A stretch of DNA of 27,618 nt. Origin: Gammaproteobacteria bacterium (lineage in GTDB: Bacteria; Pseudomonadota; Gammaproteobacteria; GCF-002020875). Where the stretch lies: NCBI GenBank assembly GCA_018671205.1, contig JABHIC010000379.1, positions 1 through 27,618 of the forward strand. Direction: 5' to 3'. The notes beneath the pieces are model-generated. The model did not search any database and was not told the DNA's origin. It was given only the letters and a program-made list of their open reading frames with translations. The position numbers and the translations under genes were made by a program. Within the stretch, counting starts at the first letter, position 1; every line of letters starts with the position of its first letter. This document shows positions 1 through 8,721 of the stretch, one piece after another.

Positions 1-984
1 ATCCTGACACGAGTCAATATACTGGCCAGCCAGTTAATTGACCTGAACCATTGGCAGGCTGTGGTTGATACTGACCTTGAAACACTACAGACACGGTACC
101 ACTTCGATGCCTCTTCGGCATCAAGCCAGGACATTGAGAAACTGCTAATTGATCAGGCACTGTCTGATTTTCAGCTGCTGTTCAGACCTTTCTCCGGGCT
201 GCAGCGCGATATGCTCAACTATGCGGTTCACTGGTATGAACTCGCCAACCTCAAGGTTTTGATCCGGGGAAAATTCACCGGCATGAGTGAGTCAACCATT
301 CACAGGGAGCTGATTGATCTGGGACAGTTTGCTGTCCTGCCCCTGAGCCGATTACTGGAGACCGATGATCCCTATGAGATGTTGCGGCTATTGGAAAAAA
401 CCGCCTACTCCAATATTGTCAAACAGGCCAGGACCATCTTTGAGGAGGAGGGACAGAACCTGTTTGCACTCGATTCTGCTATTGACCGCCATTTTTTTTC
501 CGGCCTGATGCAGAGAGTTCGTTTTTTACCGTTGGGTGATCAGCAGCAGTTAACCACCGTATTGGGGACGATGATGGACCGTCTCAACCTGTTGTGGCTG
601 ATTCGCTACCGTTTCACCTACCGACTCTCTCCGGCAAAATCCTACTACCTGCTGGCAACAACAGGAAAGAAACTGCATGCGGGTAACTTAATGCAGCTGG
701 CCAGAGTTGAAACGGTGGAGGAGTTGATTGAACAGCTACCAGCCCCCTTAAGCCAGCTGTTAAGCCAGGCGGACAGTTTGACCGAGATAGAGAACCGGAT
801 GGAGCACTACACCCTGTCAGCCACCCGTACGTTACTACAGTACTCAACCTCGGGGATTACCCGCGTATTTTGCTATGTGCTTTTACGAGAGTCCGAGATT
901 CATCTATTACAATCCATCATCAAGGGAAAGATGTTGGCTTTCGATGAAGCGCTGATCCATCAGGCCATTGGGATGAAAAAATAA
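1..984 (+). CDS. ntpC: V/A-type ATPase subunit C (AC39 family), 5' end cut by window
   Basis: This is the central-stalk/socket subunit that connects the membrane rotor ring to the rotating shaft of a V/A-type ATPase. The frame is open right back to base 1. The residues before the first in-window start (GTG at 61) read like the usual AC39 N-terminus, with an R-V-N-x-L-x-S-x-L-I pattern at codons 5-13, so the true start lies a few codons upstream and the GTG at 61 is not a real start. The 327 residues in the window are close to the family's usual 330-350 and are largely helical, with no membrane segments. The stop overlaps the start of subunit I in a TAATG junction, which suggests translational coupling. 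The family call rests on overall similarity and on position in the operon; I see no short diagnostic motif. Confidence 0.82.
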   Translation: MLTRVNILASQLIDLNHWQAVVDTDLETLQTRYHFDASSASSQDIEKLLIDQALSDFQLLFRPFSGLQRDMLNYAVHWYELANLKVLIRGKFTGMSESTIHRELIDLGQFAVLPLSRLLETDDPYEMLRLLEKTAYSNIVKQARTIFEEEGQNLFALDSAIDRHFFSGLMQRVRFLPLGDQQQLTTVLGTMMDRLNLLWLIRYRFTYRLSPAKSYYLLATTGKKLHAGNLMQLARVETVEELIEQLPAPLSQLLSQADSLTEIENRMEHYTLSATRTLLQYSTSGITRVFCYVLLRESEIHLLQSIIKGKMLAFDEALIHQAIGMKK

Positions 985-2864
985 TGTTGGGTACGCCACT
1001 ACCTTTAGAGCACCTCTCACTGGTTATGCTCGATATCGATGTACCCATCGCCTCCGATCTATTGGCCTCGATGGAGGTGATTCATCTTATTGAGAGCCAA
1101 CAGGATGAGATACTGGGTGACTTCCCGGGCAAGGCGTATCAGAGCGCATACCGCAGGCTCGATAAACACCTAAAAAAGATCAGCCCCTATCTGGACAGGC
1201 GCGTTGTGGTGGAGAGACGGGCTGCCCCTGTTGCACTGGATGAGCTAGACCGGGCAGATAAGAGGGCGCAGTCACTCTGGAAAAGGGTCTCCTCCTATGA
1301 GGAGAAGATCCGTGCTGCACGGGAGAAGATCCAGCACCATAAACAGCTATCCAACAGTTTAACTCAATTTGAAAATCTGGATTTTGATCTGGGCTGGCTC
1401 TCAGCCGACAACCCTTTCCTCAAATTCCTGGTTGGCACGGTTCCTCATGCTGAGCTCAGTCAGCTGGAGAGGGCACTCTCTCTGGCCAACACCGTTATTG
1501 AGCCGTTTCAGAAGAGCCAGGAGCATGACTATATCTTTGTTGCCACGGAAAAAGAGCATCAGCAGGATACTGAGGAGATTCTAAAGGCGGCCAATTTTTA
1601 TGAGTTGACCATTCCTCCTGAGCTACACAGCCATCCTGAAAAGATCAAAGCGGATATCCAGCACCAACTAAAGAAGAACCAGGGGTTAATTGATCAGTAC
1701 AGTGAGGCACTTCATCAACTGATCCAATCTCAACATGAGGAGATCTGCGAGATCATCGCTATTCTAAACATGGCCTCTCCATTTGCGACAGTGGCCTCAA
1801 ACCTCACCGGCAAGGGGCAGTTGGTTTTGTTGGAGGGGTGGGTTGCAGCCAGCCGCAAGCAGGAGATCGACAAGCAGCTGGGGCTAAAACTATGCAACCC
1901 TTACCTACTCACCTTCAGACCCCCCTCCATTGATGAGATGAGTCGGGTACCGTCACTACAGAAACATGCCCGACTACTATCCCCTTTCCAGCGGCTGGTC
2001 GAGCAATTTGGGGTGCCCCGCTACGGCGAGATCGACCCTACAAAACTGTTTGCATTCAGCTATACCCTGATGTTCGGTATGATGTTTGGTGATATAGGGC
2101 ATGGTGCCTCTATTATTCTTATCGGTATTTTGTTCAGAAAAAAAATTGTGGGGCTACAGACCTTTGCCGGTTTTGCCGGGCTCTCATCGATACTGTTTGG
2201 CACTCTATACGGCTCTGTTTTTGGCTACGAGGATATTATCCACCCACTCTGGATGTCGCCGATGGAGGCCCCCACCCAGATGCTATTGATTGCACTGGCC
2301 TGGGGAGTCAGCTTTCTGATGATCGTCAATCTGCTATCTATCGTCAATCTGCTGGCCCTCAACAAGAGAGCAGAGGCCTACTTTGGCGGAAATGGTGTGG
2401 CTGGGCTGATTTTCTATTGGGGGGGGATCTATGGCGCTTATCAATATGTCGCCAACCAACAGTTTGCTCTGGTCGAGATGGTCGGCCTGCTGCTCCCGTT
2501 GTCCGTCATTCTCTACCATCAGTGGCAAACGCTTGAGGGCAGAATGGCAGAAAAGATACTGATCACGGTTATCGAGGGGATCGAAAAGGTGATTAACCGC
2601 CTCTCTTCCACACTCTCTTTTCTGCGTGTTGCCGCTTTTAGTCTGAACCATGTTGCCCTGGCTGCTGCCATCTTCACCCTGGCCGGGATGATGGACAACA
2701 CCGGTTACAACATCACCCTATTACTCGGAAATCTGTTTATTATTGTTCTGGAGGGTGGCATCGTGGCCATCCAGTGTCTACGTCTGGAATATTACGAGGG
2801 GTTTTCACGTTTTTTCAGTGGTAAAGGAGAGCGCTTTACCCCACTAAAAATAGAGACCCACTAG
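984..2864 (+). CDS. ntpI: V/A-type ATPase subunit I (a-subunit homologue)
   Basis: This stator membrane subunit forms the ion half-channels next to the proteolipid ring. At 626 residues it is a normal length. The first half (about 1-340) is hydrophilic and coiled-coil rich, forming the cytoplasmic arm. The second half carries about seven or eight hydrophobic segments. Near the end, Arg548 in the S-F-L-R-V-A-A-F-S-L stretch matches the conserved arginine that faces the ring carboxylate in V-type a subunits. Arg600 in L-R-L-E-Y-Y-E-G-F matches the second conserved arginine of the last helix. It starts one base inside the stop of subunit C. The 59-base gap that follows, before subunit K, is the only sizeable gap in this operon. 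Confidence 0.93.
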   Translation: MLGTPLPLEHLSLVMLDIDVPIASDLLASMEVIHLIESQQDEILGDFPGKAYQSAYRRLDKHLKKISPYLDRRVVVERRAAPVALDELDRADKRAQSLWKRVSSYEEKIRAAREKIQHHKQLSNSLTQFENLDFDLGWLSADNPFLKFLVGTVPHAELSQLERALSLANTVIEPFQKSQEHDYIFVATEKEHQQDTEEILKAANFYELTIPPELHSHPEKIKADIQHQLKKNQGLIDQYSEALHQLIQSQHEEICEIIAILNMASPFATVASNLTGKGQLVLLEGWVAASRKQEIDKQLGLKLCNPYLLTFRPPSIDEMSRVPSLQKHARLLSPFQRLVEQFGVPRYGEIDPTKLFAFSYTLMFGMMFGDIGHGASIILIGILFRKKIVGLQTFAGFAGLSSILFGTLYGSVFGYEDIIHPLWMSPMEAPTQMLLIALAWGVSFLMIVNLLSIVNLLALNKRAEAYFGGNGVAGLIFYWGGIYGAYQYVANQQFALVEMVGLLLPLSVILYHQWQTLEGRMAEKILITVIEGIEKVINRLSSTLSFLRVAAFSLNHVALAAAIFTLAGMMDNTGYNITLLLGNLFIIVLEGGIVAIQCLRLEYYEGFSRFFSGKGERFTPLKIETH

Positions 2865-2865
2865 G

Positions 2866-2923
2866 GGGTCGTTCAAGGGTAAGATGAACCGCTACCCAAC
2901 TCATTCACTATAGGAGAGCTACC
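2866..2923 (+). promoter_or_regulatory. Intercistronic stem and ribosome binding site before the proteolipid gene
   Basis: Between subunits I and K a bulged stem can form: GGGT (2866-2869) with ACCC (2894-2897), and GTTCA (2871-2875) with TGAAC (2885-2889), enclosing a 9-base loop. It is followed by a strong TAGGAGAG Shine-Dalgarno about 6 bases before the ATG. Ring subunits are needed in many copies, so a processing or translation-enhancing element here is reasonable, but that role is inferred from position only. Confidence 0.35.
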
Positions 2924-3370
2924 ATGCAAGCGATCGTAATCCTACTCACCATCAGCACGCTGTTACTCATCATATCAGGGCTCTATTTCTGGTTTTATCC
3001 TGAAAAAATAGAACCCAGATTCATCCGCAATATGAAAGGCACTATCGGGGTTAATCTGATGCTGTTTGTTGCTGGGATCAGCACCATACTGATATTCAGT
3101 GTAGAGGATGTTTTAGCTGCAGCAGAGGCTACACAGCCGATGCTGGAGGTCAGTGTCGGTCTGGGACTTGCTCTGATTGGTATCGGCTTACCCACAGGGC
3201 TGGCCACCATCGGGGCGGGTATTGCGGTCAGTTCAGTCGGCGCCGCCTCACTGGCCGTTATTGCTGAAAAGCCTGAGATGTTCGGCCGTACACTCATCTA
3301 TTTAGGGTTGGCTGAGGGTATTGCTATTTATGGCCTTGTGGTTACGATTCTCATGCTAGGCAAGATATAG
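2924..3370 (+). CDS. ntpK: V/A-type ATPase subunit K (proteolipid ring)
   Basis: This is the membrane rotor ring subunit that carries the transported ion. At 148 residues it has four hydrophobic segments: about 4-26, 40-63, 76-108 and 121-146. The last two form the classic c-type hairpin, with a glycine-rich first helix (G-I-G-L-P-T-G-L-A-T-I-G-A-G), a polar loop ending K-P-E-M, and the ion-binding Glu131 in L-A-E-G-I-A-I-Y-G-L. The Ser/Thr/Gln residues that complete a Na+ site in Na+-type rings (for example the E-S/T-T-G/Q pattern after the glutamate, and a Gln in the first helix) are absent. That favours H+ as the coupling ion. It is followed after 10 bases by subunit F. Confidence 0.93.
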   Translation: MQAIVILLTISTLLLIISGLYFWFYPEKIEPRFIRNMKGTIGVNLMLFVAGISTILIFSVEDVLAAAEATQPMLEVSVGLGLALIGIGLPTGLATIGAGIAVSSVGAASLAVIAEKPEMFGRTLIYLGLAEGIAIYGLVVTILMLGKI

Positions 3371-3380
3371 GGAGCCTCTG

Positions 3381-3704
3381 ATGCGAATCATGGCCATTGG
3401 TAATGAGCCTTTAATGGATGGTTTTTCACTGCTGGGCATGGAGACCTATGCGGATATCAGTGAAAATGAGCTGGAGCTACTGCTTACTGAGGTACTGGAG
3501 AGCAAGGAGCGAGCACTGATTTACCTGCAACAGGATCTGGCACAGGCGAATATCCCGGTGTTGGATAAGATTCGTAAAGAGGGTGGTTCAATACTGATCA
3601 GTGAGCTTCCACACCTGCATCAACCAGACCATAGATTGGCTACTATCGATACCCTGATCACCCGTGTGATGGGTGCCTCTGCCCTGGAGATGAGGCATGA
3701 GTAA
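3381..3704 (+). CDS. ntpF: V/A-type ATPase subunit F
   Basis: This small soluble subunit belongs to the central stalk and regulates or couples rotation with subunit D. Its 107 residues fit the family. The N-terminus M-R-I-M-A-I-G-N-E-P is the usual first beta strand and loop (family pattern I-x-V-I-G-D/N), followed by a G-F-x-L-x-G motif at about 14-19. A GGAG sits 7 bases before the ATG. Its last 8 bases overlap the start of subunit E, so the two are probably translated together. Small size makes the family call less certain than for A and B, but context and the N-terminal pattern agree. Confidence 0.85.
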   Translation: MRIMAIGNEPLMDGFSLLGMETYADISENELELLLTEVLESKERALIYLQQDLAQANIPVLDKIRKEGGSILISELPHLHQPDHRLATIDTLITRVMGASALEMRHE

Positions 3705-4347
3705 CGCCAGTGATCCCGTCAATGCGCTAAAGTCAGCCATGCTGAAGCGGGCAGAAAAACTGGCTACCGAACATGTCTCGCAGGGTAACCTCTCCAGGCA
3801 GAAGATCATGCAGGGTGCCCGCGAAAAAATTCACCTCATGGAGCAGAAAGAGCTGTTGCTGGCCAAGGCGTTATCAGAACGGGAGTACCTCAGAAAGATT
3901 CAGTCCAGTGAGATTCAGTTAAAGGCCGAGCTGGATCGCAACCGCTGGGAGCTGGTTCAGGCGGTAGTAGAGCAGGTGCAACAGCATCTGCAGACCCTGC
4001 AACAAGATGAAAAAAAATATCACGCTGAATTTTTATCCCAGTTCAGCCAGGCGGCTCCGTTGATTGATGATCAGAGACTCATTGCCTATGTCAACCGGAG
4101 CGATCACCAGCGCTATGCCAACCAGTGGGATAAGCTATCTGCCGAAATCACCTCAAAAAAGGTGACCTTGTCAGACACTACCATTCCATGCACAGGGGGA
4201 ATCAAGCTGACCTCCAGTGATGGTAATGTAATGTTGGATAACACTTTTGAGGGGTTGATAAGCCGAGAGAAGCCGGTGTTGGAGAAGGTCATATTTGAGC
4301 GCTTGTTTGCCACGGTTGACGGAGCAGGAGCACTGCTTCATGGGTAA
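3697..4347 (+). CDS. ntpE: V/A-type ATPase subunit E (peripheral stalk)
   Basis: This peripheral-stalk subunit keeps the A3B3 head from turning with the rotor. It has 216 residues: a long charged helical N-terminal half (about 1-110, rich in K, E, Q and R) and a globular C-terminal domain. The C-terminal domain contains T-G-G-I-K-L-T-S-S-D-G and N-T-F-E-G-L-I, which matches the conserved G-G-(V/I)-x-(V/L)-x-x-x-D-G and N-T-(F/L)-x-x-R/L pattern of the family. It overlaps subunit F by 8 bases and subunit A by 8 bases. The partner G/H subunit is not in the window and may lie upstream of subunit C. Confidence 0.88.
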   Translation: MSNASDPVNALKSAMLKRAEKLATEHVSQGNLSRQKIMQGAREKIHLMEQKELLLAKALSEREYLRKIQSSEIQLKAELDRNRWELVQAVVEQVQQHLQTLQQDEKKYHAEFLSQFSQAAPLIDDQRLIAYVNRSDHQRYANQWDKLSAEITSKKVTLSDTTIPCTGGIKLTSSDGNVMLDNTFEGLISREKPVLEKVIFERLFATVDGAGALLHG

Positions 4348-6121
4348 GGTGATTGAGGTCAATGGTCCACTGGTGACCATCCAGCTGCCCAATATCCGTA
4401 ATGGTGAACAGGTTCGTATTGGCAAATTGGGGTTGATGGGTGAGGTCATTAACCTGCGTGAAGCGAATGCACTGGTACAGGTGTATGAATCCACTGACTC
4501 CCTTCAGCCCGGTGAGCACGTAGAGGGGCTGGGAAAACCACTCTCTGTGGAGCTGGGGCCCGGTCTTCTCGGACAAATTTTTGATGGTATTCAACGCCCA
4601 CTAAAAAAAATCATGGAGCTAAGTGGTGAGCAGGTTATCCGGGGGCTCTCGGTAGCTGCACTCGACAGGGAACAGCTCTGGCACTTTGTACCCTCAGCGA
4701 ATATTGTTAGCGGAGAAAATCTGCACGGTGGCGATATTCTTGGCACCGTCCAAGAGACGGAGACGATCCAACACCGCATTCTGGTACCACCGGGCAGTCA
4801 GGGAGAAATTATCAAACATGCCCCAGAGGGGGATTACGCTGTAGAGGAGGTATTGGCTCATCTAAAGGATGCTCAGGGCAGGGTGCATGAGCTAAAAATG
4901 TATCATGAGTGGCCCGTACGAACCCCCCGCCCCTATCACTCCCGCACGCAGTCGGAGCAGCCTCTGATCACCGGGCAACGTATTCTGGATACCTTTTTTC
5001 CCCTGTTAAAGGGGGGAAAGGCTGCTATACCTGGCCCTTTCGGGGCGGGAAAAACCATGGTACAACAACAGATTGCACGCTGGGCCAATGCGGACATTGT
5101 TTTATATGTGGGCTGTGGTGAGCGTGGCAACGAGTTGGTCGACATCCTGGAGACATTTCCACAATTGACCGACCCACATAGTGGTCACCCCTTGATGGAG
5201 CGCACTTTTTTAGTCGCCAACACCTCCAATATGCCGGTGGTGGCCCGCGAAGCGAGTATCTACGTTGGGGTCACTATGGCTGAATACTTCCGGGATCAGG
5301 GGTATGACGTGGTGATGGTGGCCGACTCAACCAGCCGCTGGGCAGAGGCATTAAGAGAGGTGGCGGGCCGATTGGGACAGATGCCTGTGGAGGAGGGCTA
5401 CCCCGCCTATCTTGCCTCCCGACTGGCCGCCTTTTATGAGCGGGCGGGCTCAATCAACACACTCTCTGGTGATACCGGATCGGTGACCTTGATTGGTGCC
5501 GTATCTCCTCCGGGTGGTGATTTCTCTGAACCGGTAACCAGCCATACCAAAGAGATTATCCGAACCTTCTGGGCACTTTCAAAACCACTGGCAGATGCGC
5601 GACACTACCCGGCCATTTCATGGATAGAGAGTTTTTCTGGTTATGAGTCGCGTGCAAAACAGTGGTGGGCCGACCATATTGACCCCAGCTGGAGCCATCG
5701 ACGCAAACAGGCGCTCTCCCTGTTGACTCAGGCCGATGAGTTGGAGCGTATCGTCAATCTGGTTGGCCCAGAGGCGTTATCCTCCACTCAGCGCTGGGTA
5801 TTAGAGAGTGCCAACCTCATTAAGGATGGCCTGTTACAACAGAGTGCGCTGGATGAGATTGATAGCTACTGTGCCCCTGAAAAACAGTTTGCCATGCTCG
5901 AGATAATACTGCGGTTTCATGAGATGGGGCAGGAGCTGATTACCCTTGGAACACCGGTAGAGCAGCTCACTCAACTGCCCGATAACAGTAAAATACGGCG
6001 CATGAAGTCAACTTTTGGAAATGATCAAAGCGAACAGTTGCAGGAGTTTGGCAACAATTTATGGGAAAAACTCGACAAGATACGTGCGGAATATGCCAGC
6101 ACTAGTGAGATAGCGCGATGA
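4340..6121 (+). CDS. ntpA: V/A-type ATPase catalytic subunit A
   Basis: This is the nucleotide-binding catalytic subunit of the A3B3 head. I place the start at the ATG at 4340, with GGAGCAGGAG at 4321-4330, and not at the longer in-frame start at 4295. The protein then begins M-G-K-V-I-E-V-N-G-P, the usual N-terminal beta barrel, and has 593 residues. The Walker A motif G-P-F-G-A-G-K-T lies at 232-239. The catalytic glutamate is in G-C-G-E-R-G (Glu261), and the Walker B region is V-V-M-V-A-D-S-T-S-R-W. The non-homologous insertion typical of A subunits (about 110-200) is present. No key residue is missing, so the enzyme should be active. Whether it works as a pump or a synthase cannot be told from sequence. 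Confidence 0.96.
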   Translation: MGKVIEVNGPLVTIQLPNIRNGEQVRIGKLGLMGEVINLREANALVQVYESTDSLQPGEHVEGLGKPLSVELGPGLLGQIFDGIQRPLKKIMELSGEQVIRGLSVAALDREQLWHFVPSANIVSGENLHGGDILGTVQETETIQHRILVPPGSQGEIIKHAPEGDYAVEEVLAHLKDAQGRVHELKMYHEWPVRTPRPYHSRTQSEQPLITGQRILDTFFPLLKGGKAAIPGPFGAGKTMVQQQIARWANADIVLYVGCGERGNELVDILETFPQLTDPHSGHPLMERTFLVANTSNMPVVAREASIYVGVTMAEYFRDQGYDVVMVADSTSRWAEALREVAGRLGQMPVEEGYPAYLASRLAAFYERAGSINTLSGDTGSVTLIGAVSPPGGDFSEPVTSHTKEIIRTFWALSKPLADARHYPAISWIESFSGYESRAKQWWADHIDPSWSHRRKQALSLLTQADELERIVNLVGPEALSSTQRWVLESANLIKDGLLQQSALDEIDSYCAPEKQFAMLEIILRFHEMGQELITLGTPVEQLTQLPDNSKIRRMKSTFGNDQSEQLQEFGNNLWEKLDKIRAEYASTSEIAR

Positions 6122-7506
6122 AACAACTTGAGTATCGACATGTCACCGCTGCACGAGGTTCGCTACTGTTTCTGAAAGGGGGTGCCCATGCGGCACTGGG
6201 GGAACGGGTCTCCATTCGTGATAAGGAGGGGACCATCCGCAATGGCCAGGTGATACGAACCTCAGAGAAAATGGTTCTGGTTCAGGTCTTTGAATCCACC
6301 AACAACCTCGATATAGAAAATACCTGGGTACGGTATCTGGATACCCCCTTTGAGCTCGCCCTATCACCCGATATGCTGGGAAGGGTATTCAATGGTATTG
6401 GTGAGCCCAGAGACAGTCGTCCACCCATTGTTTCCAGCGTTGTGCGTAGCGTCAATGGTGCCCCGGTCAACCCCGCCGCGAGGGCATACCCCCGTGAATT
6501 TATCCAGACAGGGATCTCTACCATTGATGGACTGAACTCTCTGATACGTGGTCAAAAGCTCCCTATTTTTTCAGGTTCTGGCCTGCCACATAATCGGCTC
6601 GCTGCACAAATTGTACGGCAGGCAAAGCTGCCGGATGATGCCTCAAATTTTGTCATCGTGTTTGCTGCAATGGGGGTATCCCACTCCGATACCCATTTTT
6701 TTCAGAGTGAATTTGAGTCCAGTGGGGTGTTGCGTAACGTGGTGATGTTCACCAATCTCGCCAATGACCCACCGATGGAGCGGCTTATACTGCCCAGAAC
6801 AGCCTTAACCGCAGCAGAGTACCTTGCCTATGAACTGGACCACCATGTACTGGTGGTCATTACAGATATGACCAACTATGCTGAGGCATTGCGGGAGGTG
6901 GCTACCGAGAAAGGTGATGTCCCCTCACGCAAAGGCTACCCGGGATATCTCTATTCAGACCTGGCTGAAATCTATGAACGTGCCGGACGCATCCAAAATC
7001 GACACGGCTCCATCACCCTGATTCCCATCCTTTCGATGCCCAGTGATGATATTACCCACCCCATTCCGGATCTGACGGGGTATATCACCGAGGGGCAGAT
7101 TGTTTTAAGTCGTGAACTCAACAGCATGTCCATCTACCCACCGGTCAATGTGCCACCATCCCTGTCGCGCCTGATGAAGGATGGTATCGGCAGAGACTAT
7201 ACCCGTGACGATCACCCCCGTGTTGCCAGCCAACTCTACTCCTCCTACACACGGGCATTAGAGGCCCGAAATCTCGCCTCTATTATCGGTAGCGAGGAGC
7301 TGTCACAGCGTGATCAGAGTTTTATCAAATTTGCCAATGCGTTTGAAAATCAATTTATACAGCAGGGGGAGGATGAGGAGCGCAGCATCATTGAGACACT
7401 CGACCTCTCCTGGGAGCTGCTCTCACGGCTGCCCCCCGAAGAGCTAAGTCGAGTAACCGAAGAGGATATTCAGAAATACCATAGCTGGGATAGTAGTCTG
7501 GGATAA
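6118..7506 (+). CDS. ntpB: V/A-type ATPase regulatory subunit B
   Basis: This non-catalytic nucleotide-binding subunit alternates with A in the head and supplies the arginine finger. Its 462 residues are typical. The usual P-loop lysine is absent: the equivalent stretch reads I-F-S-G-S-G-L-P-H-N, which is the B-subunit signature. The C-terminal part contains V-P-P-S-L-S-R-L-M-K-D-G-I-G, with the conserved S-R-L in which the arginine reaches into the neighbouring catalytic site. The ATG overlaps the TGA of subunit A in an ATGA junction, and its own TAA overlaps the start of subunit D. Confidence 0.96.
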   Translation: MKQLEYRHVTAARGSLLFLKGGAHAALGERVSIRDKEGTIRNGQVIRTSEKMVLVQVFESTNNLDIENTWVRYLDTPFELALSPDMLGRVFNGIGEPRDSRPPIVSSVVRSVNGAPVNPAARAYPREFIQTGISTIDGLNSLIRGQKLPIFSGSGLPHNRLAAQIVRQAKLPDDASNFVIVFAAMGVSHSDTHFFQSEFESSGVLRNVVMFTNLANDPPMERLILPRTALTAAEYLAYELDHHVLVVITDMTNYAEALREVATEKGDVPSRKGYPGYLYSDLAEIYERAGRIQNRHGSITLIPILSMPSDDITHPIPDLTGYITEGQIVLSRELNSMSIYPPVNVPPSLSRLMKDGIGRDYTRDDHPRVASQLYSSYTRALEARNLASIIGSEELSQRDQSFIKFANAFENQFIQQGEDEERSIIETLDLSWELLSRLPPEELSRVTEEDIQKYHSWDSSLG

Positions 7507-8117
7507 TGGAGGATCGGCTCAATATCCCCCCCACCAAATCTGCCCTACTCGAGTTGATGAGAAAAGTAGACTTTCTGCATGAGGGGTACCGGCTATTAGA
7601 GCGGAAACGTGAGCTGTTGACACGCCTAGTTTACGAAAACATGGAGGAGTACCGACAACTCAGAAGGGATGCCCAGGCTGCACTAAAACGATCCTATGAC
7701 TGCCTCAGTATTACCCAAATGCGCATTGGGAGTTCTCGCATCAGACAACTCTCACTGGGGATGCCGCTGGGCGTAGAGGCATCGATCCTGCCACGTCGTA
7801 ACATGGGGGTGCAATACCCCTCAATCACGATCAAGCAACTTCCTCTACAGCCGGTAGGTTTTCTTGGTACCGATGCCAGCCTGGATGAGACACGCCTCAG
7901 CCTGACTGAGATGGCAGTAAAGATGGCTCAACTAGCCGAGGTTGAAACCGCCCTGTTTCGATTACTGGAGGAGCAGCGTAAAACACAGAAAAGGGTGAAT
8001 GCGCTCAAATATAATGTCATCCCAAGGTTCGAAAGAACCATCAAGTTTATTAAAAACAGTCTTGAGGAGGAGGAGAGAAATACACTATTTCAGATAAAGG
8101 TTCTGGAACAGTCATAA
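7506..8117 (+). CDS. ntpD: V/A-type ATPase subunit D (central shaft)
   Basis: This is the rotating shaft that passes through the A3B3 head. At 203 residues it is a normal length. The N-terminal helix begins near P-P-T-K-S-A-L-L-E-L and continues into R-L-L-E-R-K-R-E-L-L, closely matching the family pattern P-T-(K/R)-x-x-L-x-x-L-x-x-x-L and L-L-K-x-K-R-(D/E)-x-L. The C-terminal helix contains R-V-N-A-L-K-Y-N-V-I-P, the conserved R-(R/V)-x-N-A-L-(E/K) motif. It overlaps subunit B (TAATG) and is the last gene of the operon, ending six bases before a hairpin. Confidence 0.94.
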   Translation: MEDRLNIPPTKSALLELMRKVDFLHEGYRLLERKRELLTRLVYENMEEYRQLRRDAQAALKRSYDCLSITQMRIGSSRIRQLSLGMPLGVEASILPRRNMGVQYPSITIKQLPLQPVGFLGTDASLDETRLSLTEMAVKMAQLAEVETALFRLLEEQRKTQKRVNALKYNVIPRFERTIKFIKNSLEEEERNTLFQIKVLEQS

Positions 8118-8122
8118 ACTTC

Positions 8123-8160
8123 CAGCCCCTGACATTGGTGCTGCCGGGGCTGCTCTATTT
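8123..8160. terminator. Hairpin between convergent operons
   Basis: CAGCCCC (8123-8129) pairs with GGGGCTG (8146-8152) and is followed by CTCTATTTT. Read on the minus strand, the same stem follows the rhodanese gene. It lies between the 3' ends of the ATPase and hydrogenase operons, so a bidirectional terminator is likely. The 16-base loop is long and the T-run short, so efficiency may be modest. Confidence 0.6.
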
Positions 8161-8180
8161 TCAACATGTTGACGTTGACG

Positions 8181-8657
8181 CTACTCAACGTACGCGGTCT
8201 TAGGGTTAAGATGTTTCATCAATGCCATCGTCCCTCCCTTCAGGTTATAGACGTTATTGAAGCCCAGGTGACGCAATGCGGTAGTTACCGCCATGCCCCG
8301 ATGCCCTGCCTTACAGGAGACCACCACTTTTTTATCTCTGGAGATGCGAGCCAGATTCTCTGGCTTGAATATCTGATCCATTGGGAGGATCATCGTTCCC
8401 GGTATGGTAAAGCCAATGAGCGCAGACTCTGCGGGTGTGCGGATATCAATCACCTCTACAGCTGCTCCTGACCGTACCGCTTTGACAAATGCAGCCACAG
8501 GCATCTGCTGCATCGCCTTTCCAGTTGCCTTGCCTTTGAATGGGGCAAAATAGTGCTCATAACTCTGCGCCAGCAGCTGATCATAGGCGATTACAGGGAG
8601 TGAGAAGGCCATCATCAAGGCTATCCCACTGATGAAAAGAACAGTTAACTTCTTCAT
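8181..8657 (-). CDS. Secreted rhodanese-domain protein
   Basis: A single-domain rhodanese (sulfurtransferase fold) of 158 residues, predicted to be exported. An N-terminal signal peptide (K2-K3, hydrophobic core 5-22, likely cleavage after V-I-A at 24) puts it in the periplasm. The rhodanese D-I-R motif is at 71-73. The active-site loop is C-K-A-G-H-R at 115-120, with Cys115 as the sulfur-carrying residue, so it looks catalytically competent. It starts at an ATG with GGAGT about 7 bases before. It is the last gene on the minus strand after hupE, 64 bases away. Its link to the hydrogenase is positional only. It could handle periplasmic sulfane sulfur or protect the enzyme from thiols, and the substrate is unknown. 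Confidence 0.85.
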   Translation of the reverse strand: MKKLTVLFISGIALMMAFSLPVIAYDQLLAQSYEHYFAPFKGKATGKAMQQMPVAAFVKAVRSGAAVEVIDIRTPAESALIGFTIPGTMILPMDQIFKPENLARISRDKKVVVSCKAGHRGMAVTTALRHLGFNNVYNLKGGTMALMKHLNPKTAYVE

Positions 8658-8721
8658 GACAACACTCCTTTATCAACAATACCTCCAATAAAAGCGGGTG
8701 CTATGAAGAGTCCCGCTCCCG

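Noticed and set aside
2924..3370. Na+-translocating proteolipid
   Set aside because: The Gln and Ser/Thr residues that complete known Na+ sites are missing around Glu131 and in the facing helix.
4295..4339. Longer start for ATPase subunit A at 4295
   Set aside because: The extra 15 residues do not match the family, overlap subunit E further, and have no ribosome site. The ATG at 4340 gives the usual M-G-K-V-I N-terminus with GGAGCAGGAG upstream.
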